The notes under the pieces were generated by a model, which had not been told where the DNA came from, searched no databases, and saw only the letters and a program-made list of their open reading frames with translations. Made by a program: the position numbers and the translations under genes. DNA of 64,000 nucleotides from Luteococcus sp038433135 (GTDB taxonomy: Bacteria; Actinomycetota; Actinomycetes; Propionibacteriales; Propionibacteriaceae), in the NCBI RefSeq assembly GCF_038433135.1, contig NZ_JBCDMV010000003.1, positions 13,476 through 77,475 of the forward strand, written 5' to 3'. Below are positions 58,967 through 64,000 of the stretch, piece by piece; positions within the stretch are counted from its first letter, which is position 1; each line of letters starts with the position of its first letter.

Positions 58967-59041
58967 GGCCCTGACAAGAGGGTGTTCTAATTGGCTGCTG
59001 CCGACTACGGTCGAACTCGGCTGTCATTGAGGAGCGAGGCT

Positions 59042-59104
59042 ATGGTCAGGCGCGATCGCCTATCGACTGGACGGAAGAGATGGCAACAGCTCGACGCGGA
59101 ATAG
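59042..59104 (+). CDS. 20-residue leader ORF overlapping wzx
   Basis: MVRRDRLSTGRKRWQQLDAE is encoded after a strong ribosome site (GAGGAG) and ends 25 bases inside the wzx coding region. It may couple or limit wzx translation, or the site may be fortuitous. The peptide is very basic. Confidence 0.3.
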   Translation: MVRRDRLSTGRKRWQQLDAE

Positions 59105-60360
59105 CTACTATCCTAGGCGGAACTGCCGGAGCTCAACTAATCGGTCTGGCGACGGCGCCGCTCATCAGTCGCCTGTTCACAGCGGATCAGTATGGTCCTT
59201 TTGCTGTCGTCAGCGCAGCTTCGCTGCCGGTTGTTGCCCTCATGGCGCTCAGGCTCGACTTGGCTATACCCGCCGTTGACCAAGATCTGAAGGCGCTGAA
59301 GTTGGCCAGGATCGGGATTGAAGCTGCAATCCTCCTGTCTGCTGTAGGCATGATCTTGTGCTGGCTCCTGAGAAATTCTCTCGGTCGATGGTTGAACATC
59401 CCTGACCCTTGGGTTGTGGTCTTCATCCCCCTCATCGCAGGTGCCACAGCGATCTATACGGTGCTAAATCAAGTTGCCATTCGAGAACGCCGCTATACAG
59501 CTATTGGGCGTCGGAACCTCATGCAGGGCGGGGCAGTCGCACTCCTGCAACTCTTGGCTGGGGCAGTCAGCTGGGGGGCGCCGGGTCTCGCTGTTGGCAT
59601 GGCAGGCGGCCAGTTGCTTGGAGTTGTGAGCCTGGCCCACTCCCTGCGAGACCTCCACTGGACCGGGGTGTCTGGGGAACGCTCGGTTCTCTTGAACCAC
59701 TTCAAGACCTACCCGCTCATGATGGCGCCCTCGGGATTAGTGAATGCGCTGGGGCTGCAGGCACCTGTGCTTCTCACTTCTATGTTCTACGGGCATGCTG
59801 TCAGTGGTTGGCTGGGCATGACCCAACGAATACTCGCACTCCCCGTGGGTTTGATCGGCCTCGCCGTCAGTCAAGTTTTCTTGGGCGAATTTGGAACTGC
59901 GCGTCGTCAAGGCAGCGGCGATCTGCAAAGGATGTTTCGGCGTGCCTCTAGCACACTGCTGATCGCTTCCGTCTGCCTGGGGGGCCTCATCGTGGTTCTG
60001 GGGCCTTGGGGGTTCGGGCTGGTGCTGGGGTCGGAGTGGCGTGTGAGCGGCGTGTACGCGCGTGCTCTCGCCATGGGTCTGGCCGCTCAGATGGTCGCGG
60101 CGCCACTGTCACAGACGCTCATCGCGTTGGGGCGGGTCAAAGTGCAAGCCCTATGGGACGTGGCGCGGTTGGCGGTCTGCGCGGGATCTGTCTATGGGTG
60201 TCATCTGGCCGGCTACTCCGCTGAGCGCACAGTGTGGGCCCTGGGAGCGGCAACGGCTGGCACATATCTGGCTTCTTGGTTGCTCTCATGGAGGGCAGTC
60301 CGACAGCATGTCCAAGCAACTGTCTCGCAGTCCGCCGGAACCCATCACCGACCCGTATAG
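59080..60360 (+). CDS. Oligosaccharide flippase (Wzx-like)
   Basis: A 426-residue membrane protein of the MOP superfamily that moves lipid-linked repeat units to the outside. It starts RRGIATILGGTAGAQLIGLA and has the paired PLISRLFTADQYGPFAVVSA segment typical of Wzx, with about twelve membrane segments. It follows wecB by 113 bases. Codon and base use become more AT-rich from here. GGAAGAG precedes the ATG at short spacing. Confidence 0.82.
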   Translation: MATARRGIATILGGTAGAQLIGLATAPLISRLFTADQYGPFAVVSAASLPVVALMALRLDLAIPAVDQDLKALKLARIGIEAAILLSAVGMILCWLLRNSLGRWLNIPDPWVVVFIPLIAGATAIYTVLNQVAIRERRYTAIGRRNLMQGGAVALLQLLAGAVSWGAPGLAVGMAGGQLLGVVSLAHSLRDLHWTGVSGERSVLLNHFKTYPLMMAPSGLVNALGLQAPVLLTSMFYGHAVSGWLGMTQRILALPVGLIGLAVSQVFLGEFGTARRQGSGDLQRMFRRASSTLLIASVCLGGLIVVLGPWGFGLVLGSEWRVSGVYARALAMGLAAQMVAAPLSQTLIALGRVKVQALWDVARLAVCAGSVYGCHLAGYSAERTVWALGAATAGTYLASWLLSWRAVRQHVQATVSQSAGTHHRPV

Positions 60361-60532
60361 GATGACTCTCACGACTACCCGAGGTCGAGGCCCGGCAGGA
60401 GTCCACATGGTCGCTCACCCCCGGGCGCCCATCCCCCGATGTGAGAGCTAGTGATGACAACTGTTAAATTTTCACGCCCGGTCACCGCAAAGTTGAACTC
60501 AGCCTTTCGGGCCCAGGAGAATCGGTGTTGAA

Positions 60533-61900
60533 ATGGGCTTGATTCTGCTTATTGCTGTAATAACAGCATTGACCATGACTCACTACATGATAGTCGGTAG
60601 TCGGCGTGGTCTATTCAATGTAGATGGGGTATTTGTCTTCTCCAATTGGATCATGGCGGTCGGCACTCTGTGGCTTTTGCGGGATCCAGCCAACCATACG
60701 CCAGGGTACGCAACTGTAGTTGCGGTACCGACTTGCATCTATTTGGTTACGGGTACCTTGCTCTGCTTAGCAGATGAAAAAAAGGGTGCTAGCCACGACA
60801 AAAAGGGTGCTAGCCACGGGGTAATCGGGAATTCGACTACCGTGCAACCGATTCCGTTGCAACACCACCCACTCCTTCTGTCGTTGTTCCTGCTTTCTCT
60901 CTTTATTACGGTCGCCTATTACTATACGGTGGGTTATAACGTCTTGGCTCTCGGGATTAAGGGGATGTTCACGGGGGTCTCGGAAGACTACACCAACCTG
61001 AGACTTGAGTCTTATTCCTCAAACCGCTACCTATTTCCGGGTTATGTTAACCAGTTTAAGAACATTATCCTGCCCTCTCTCGCTCTTGTTTGGATTCACG
61101 GAGTGATCGAGACCAGACAGCGCGGTGCGCGCCTCACTTCGGTCATTCTAGTTGGCGTGTGTATCCTGGCACTTCTTGGGACGGGGCAAAGAGGCGCATT
61201 CATGCTGTTTTCGCTTGCGGTGCTCTTGTTCCTCTACCGACTTAGTCCGAATAGATTTCGGTCACGAGCACCTAGGTTCCTTGGGCTGGTAGTGCCCCTT
61301 ATGCTCGTGTCTACGTTCTTGCTTGGCCGCAGCTCTGCCGCGTTGTCCTCAGCAACTTCTCTCTTCGGACAGGCAGGGGTTCTCTTTAAAGAGCTCGGCA
61401 AGCGATTCATGTATGACAACCAGTGGTCAGGAGCTATGGCATATCAGTACATCAGTATGAATCCGACTCAGTGGGGGCGGGAGTGGGTCCAAGCGATCTC
61501 GGGAATCCTACCCAGCAACCCAGGATCCTCCCTCGCGTCTGATGTCTTCGCCTATCTATACGGCACTAATCGTGGTACTGCTCCCATTTCAATGTGGGGA
61601 TCGGTATACTACAATTTCAGTTGGTTTGGATTGCTTGTCTTTCCCGTTGTTCTGGCAATCGCCTGGCACAAGATCTCTTCTGCCCAAGCGAGTAGTCGTC
61701 CAGCCAATGGCCTTGAGGCAGTCGCGACTACAGGATTTGCGGCTGTCGCTGGGATGTGGGCAGTCGGTGGACCTGAGTACCTCTTGAACGCGGGAGCGGT
61801 GGCATACGGCGTCCTGTGGTGGATGGGTGTGCGGATGCGTCATGCTGAGGGCCTTGTTCGGCCGGAGTCGACAGTGCGACCGAAAGCGAGCCTTCGGTGA
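60533..61900 (+). CDS. Polysaccharide polymerase (Wzy-like)
   Basis: A 455-residue membrane protein with about eleven segments and the large periplasmic loop seen in O-antigen/capsule polymerases (about residues 260-350, with Gly-Ser-rich sequence WSGAMAYQYISMNPTQWGRE). WQ and RG residues such as GTGQRGAFMLFSLA are also typical. It is visibly AT-rich compared with the rest of the window. A 21-base unit is tandemly duplicated at 60779-60820, giving KKGASHDKKGASHG in a loop. AGGAGA lies upstream. It overlaps the next gene by four bases. Confidence 0.75.
   Translation: MGLILLIAVITALTMTHYMIVGSRRGLFNVDGVFVFSNWIMAVGTLWLLRDPANHTPGYATVVAVPTCIYLVTGTLLCLADEKKGASHDKKGASHGVIGNSTTVQPIPLQHHPLLLSLFLLSLFITVAYYYTVGYNVLALGIKGMFTGVSEDYTNLRLESYSSNRYLFPGYVNQFKNIILPSLALVWIHGVIETRQRGARLTSVILVGVCILALLGTGQRGAFMLFSLAVLLFLYRLSPNRFRSRAPRFLGLVVPLMLVSTFLLGRSSAALSSATSLFGQAGVLFKELGKRFMYDNQWSGAMAYQYISMNPTQWGREWVQAISGILPSNPGSSLASDVFAYLYGTNRGTAPISMWGSVYYNFSWFGLLVFPVVLAIAWHKISSAQASSRPANGLEAVATTGFAAVAGMWAVGGPEYLLNAGAVAYGVLWWMGVRMRHAEGLVRPESTVRPKASLR
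60779..60820 (+). repeat. Tandem duplication in wzy
   Basis: AAAAAGGGTGCTAGCCACGA plus C and AAAAAGGGTGCTAGCCACGG plus G follow one another in frame. Slipped-strand change here would add or remove seven residues. Confidence 0.85.
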
Positions 61901-63696
61901 GTTCTGCTGACCAGCCTGACGAGCAGCCCGTGGATAATCGGGTTCATTCAGGCGGAGTCGAGGCGGAATCACCCACAACGGTGCGCTACCGTGCTCATCG
62001 TAGAAGCATCGTCGGACTTGGAATCCTTGGTACCGTGGGTGGACTGGCTGCCCTACGTGCCGACGAACGGCAAATTTCTGCCGAGCCCGTAAGTCAGTAC
62101 AACGTTTTGGATTTTGGAGCTCGCGGAGACGGCAGCACGGATGATACCAAAGCAGTCGAAGCCGCCCTGGCTGCGGCCTCTGGAAGCACTGTGGTTATCC
62201 CGGGTGGAGTATTTGTACTGGATGGTGTTCGAGTAGCTCGAAACTGTTCAATTCTGTTGGCACCGAGCACGGTTCTGCTGCATCGTGCCGAGTCCAAGAC
62301 TGGTGCGATGTTTCAAGTGGCGTCTGGGAGTTTTCGCATCCAAGGAGGAACGGTCGACGGGAATGGGCCTAGACAGCCTGGCCGTCCCGTTGTTATCGCT
62401 GCCGTTTTGCGCGCTGGGCAGCACCTAGAGATCCGTGGAGTGCATTTCCGAAATACAGTAAAGGCGGCAGTCTATCTACGTGAATTCGGTGGCCAGTGCG
62501 AGATGGTTGACTGCTTAATAACGGAGCAGGCTCAGCATGACGGCACACCTTCGCATAGCACGTCGATAATCCATGTCGTCAGCGGGCAGAAGAATGCACT
62601 GGCTTCGCTGCGATATAACTTTAATCGGGCTGTCTTTACTGGGGACCCGGATCTTCCTGGAGCTAATCCCGGGGGAGTGTTTGTTGCTGTAGGGGCGGCT
62701 GAGTCCGGATGCAGGGTTGTGTGGGAGGCCACTGGCAACGAGTTCTTTGGGTACGGGCAGAATTGTGCGGGAAATGTGATATCTGCGCTGCATGCCTACC
62801 CGTTCGTTGTGGGCGCTAGATGGACTAGCAACTACTTTGAGAAATGTTCTTTGACTGCTATGTACGCTAAGTCGGTAGAGGACTTTGTATGCGTTGGCAA
62901 TGTCATCAGGAACGGGATTACTTCTTCGCAGAACGTAGCCTCCGAGGGGGCAATTGGATATGCGCCATCATACCATGCGAAAGCGCCCCGTCCTCGGGCG
63001 GTGATTACTAACAACATCGTGGACTCTCCTGGGGGTGAGCCGGGAAGTATGCAAAATGGTATTAGTGTCATCGGCTCGAAGGAATCCCCGGCGGGGAAGG
63101 TGGTTTTGACTGGGAATGTGTTGACCGACTGCGGGACAGGGGTCCGGGTTGTCTATGCTGAAGATATCCTAATCCAGGACAATGTAGTTTCCGGAGGGAC
63201 AGTTAAAGCCCCCGCTTCGGGTATTCGCGGAGATTTTCTGAGGAATGTCGTAATTCGTGGAAATCACATAGTCGTGTCGGGCGGTCATGCCATCCATCTA
63301 ATCAGAGGGCTTGAGCGCGCGCGGGTCGCGGTGGAGAGTAACACTGTCGAGCTCCCTGGGAAGGGGTTCTACGGACTCATCTGTGCTGAGGCGGCGGTGT
63401 TGAATGTAGTCTCTAATAGGTTTTATGGCAGTGATGCCGTGTCGATTCGAGGTGCCGAAGGACAAAGAATTGGGCGTCTAGTCTGGGAGGGTGTAAATGC
63501 AATAACCGGGCGAATCTCAATCAACTACCGAATGATTGACAGCGTCCTTGGTGATCCTGTGGGCTCGGGTGCTCCAACAGGAACAGTAGTCGCTGGTGCG
63601 GCAGGGGTTAGATACACGGACATGACAGCTAAAGCGGGAGGGACTTGCTGGATTTCCTCTGCTAAGGGGTCGAATAGCTGGGTGAAGTTGGCCTGA
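61897..63696 (+). CDS. Exported right-handed beta-helix protein (pectate-lyase superfamily)
   Basis: A 599-residue protein with a twin-arginine-type signal (YRAHRRSIVGLGILGTVGGL, near residues 31-50). The beta-helix starts NVLDFGARGDGSTDDTKAVE, the standard Pectate_lyase_3 opening, and continues with repeated short strands such as VVLTGNVLTDCGTGVRV and VVIRGNHIVVSGGHAI. Such proteins cut or modify polysaccharide. The GTG start overlaps the wzy stop (GTGA), so it should act on the polymer made by Wzy, trimming or epimerising it. The catalytic residues are not clear. Confidence 0.78.
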   Translation: MSSADQPDEQPVDNRVHSGGVEAESPTTVRYRAHRRSIVGLGILGTVGGLAALRADERQISAEPVSQYNVLDFGARGDGSTDDTKAVEAALAAASGSTVVIPGGVFVLDGVRVARNCSILLAPSTVLLHRAESKTGAMFQVASGSFRIQGGTVDGNGPRQPGRPVVIAAVLRAGQHLEIRGVHFRNTVKAAVYLREFGGQCEMVDCLITEQAQHDGTPSHSTSIIHVVSGQKNALASLRYNFNRAVFTGDPDLPGANPGGVFVAVGAAESGCRVVWEATGNEFFGYGQNCAGNVISALHAYPFVVGARWTSNYFEKCSLTAMYAKSVEDFVCVGNVIRNGITSSQNVASEGAIGYAPSYHAKAPRPRAVITNNIVDSPGGEPGSMQNGISVIGSKESPAGKVVLTGNVLTDCGTGVRVVYAEDILIQDNVVSGGTVKAPASGIRGDFLRNVVIRGNHIVVSGGHAIHLIRGLERARVAVESNTVELPGKGFYGLICAEAAVLNVVSNRFYGSDAVSIRGAEGQRIGRLVWEGVNAITGRISINYRMIDSVLGDPVGSGAPTGTVVAGAAGVRYTDMTAKAGGTCWISSAKGSNSWVKLA

Positions 63697-63774
63697 GCGC
63701 AGCCTGATCCGCTGGATGCGAGCGTGCATGGTGCCCCACAATGGTTGATGGGCTCTTCGGACCTGAGGTGGGTG

Positions 63775-63894
63775 TCATGTGTCCAGTCCGCCGGCGATGA
63801 GTAGGCAGCGGAGGCGGTAGTTGTCGCGGTTGCGGAAGCCTCTGGCGATGCGGCGGTGGAGTTCGATCAGGCTGTTGAATCTCCTATGTCTGTC
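63775..63894 (-). pseudogene. C-terminal fragment of a transposase (ISL3-like)
   Basis: The minus strand encodes NSLIELHRRIARGFRNRDNY then RLRCLLIAGGLDT and a stop, resembling the end of ISL3-family transposases. Upstream it loses frame at the junction with a second transposase fragment, so the gene is truncated. Confidence 0.55.
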
Positions 63895-64000
63895 AAGCAG
63901 GGCTCGGGGTGCAGTTGGCTGCGGCTGCGTTGAGTTTTCGGTAGATGTTTCGGGCGAGGTAGCGCTTGAGGCAGCGGCGGATCTCTCGGGGTGTTCGTCC
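63893..64000 (-). mobile_element. C-terminal part of an IS110-type transposase (runs off window)
   Basis: The minus strand reads TPREIRRCLKRYLARNIYRK then LNAAAANCTPSPA and a stop. REIRRCLKRYLAR is the usual end of IS110-family transposases. The gene continues beyond the window, so its completeness is unknown. It overlaps the junction with the ISL3-like fragment. Confidence 0.6.

Overview
The window is high-G+C actinobacterial chromosome. Actinomycetota is firm: DUF3073 and DUF4245 proteins are present, the purine genes are purS/purQ/purL in split form, and at least eighteen genes start directly behind a TANNNT -10 box, as expected for leaderless mRNAs. Propionibacteriaceae is my best guess at family level, but no rRNA or other decisive marker is present. 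Most of it is core housekeeping sequence. The last 5 kb is visibly AT-richer and looks acquired.

Layout. 1-1.7 kb: the end of a GABA-shunt operon (gabT end, gabD, remnant of a third gene). 1.7-11.4 kb: purS-purQ, then a PhoX phosphatase behind a candidate PHO box, an N-acetylglucosamine kinase and aminopeptidase N, then purL. 11.4-12.6 kb: an AbiEi/DUF559-like gene bracketed by two near-identical perfect palindromes. 12.6-17.5 kb: aspartate/aromatic aminotransferase, amidase, M20 dipeptidase and a VapBC-type toxin-antitoxin pair. 17.5-22 kb: DUF1992 protein, purF-purM, DUF3073 and an alpha/beta hydrolase. 22-26 kb: four minus-strand tRNA genes (Phe, Asp, Glu, Lys), DUF2853 and a secreted SH3 peptidase-like protein with a structured leader. 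26-31.4 kb: a lipoprotein with a LamG-like domain, three tandem membrane-anchored proteins of unknown function, and a convergent polytopic membrane protein. 31.4-32 kb: a gene-free stretch with seven copies of a short repeat. 32-41 kb: HAD phosphatase, patatin, cation-efflux protein, dCMP deaminase, GH31 glycosidase, a PIN-PhoH protein behind a short leader ORF and hairpin, and a CitE-like lyase. 41-52.4 kb: spermidine-synthase-like protein, DUF4245, xseAB, ispH, a ProP-like transporter, threonine dehydratase, rmuC and M18 aminopeptidase. 52.4-63.7 kb: a surface-polysaccharide locus (HTH regulator, LCP ligase, acyltransferase, SGNH-like protein, wecB, wzx, wzy, beta-helix protein), ending in two truncated transposase genes.

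How it fits together. Five purine-synthesis genes (purS, Q, L, F, M) form three transcription units. Four peptidases or amidases and gabD point to peptide and amino-acid use. The end of the window would make, flip, polymerise, trim or modify, acylate and attach a cell-wall polysaccharide. Interspersed CCTCGACARGCTCGG repeats occur in many intergenic gaps, supply stop codons for two genes, and one lies inside rmuC.
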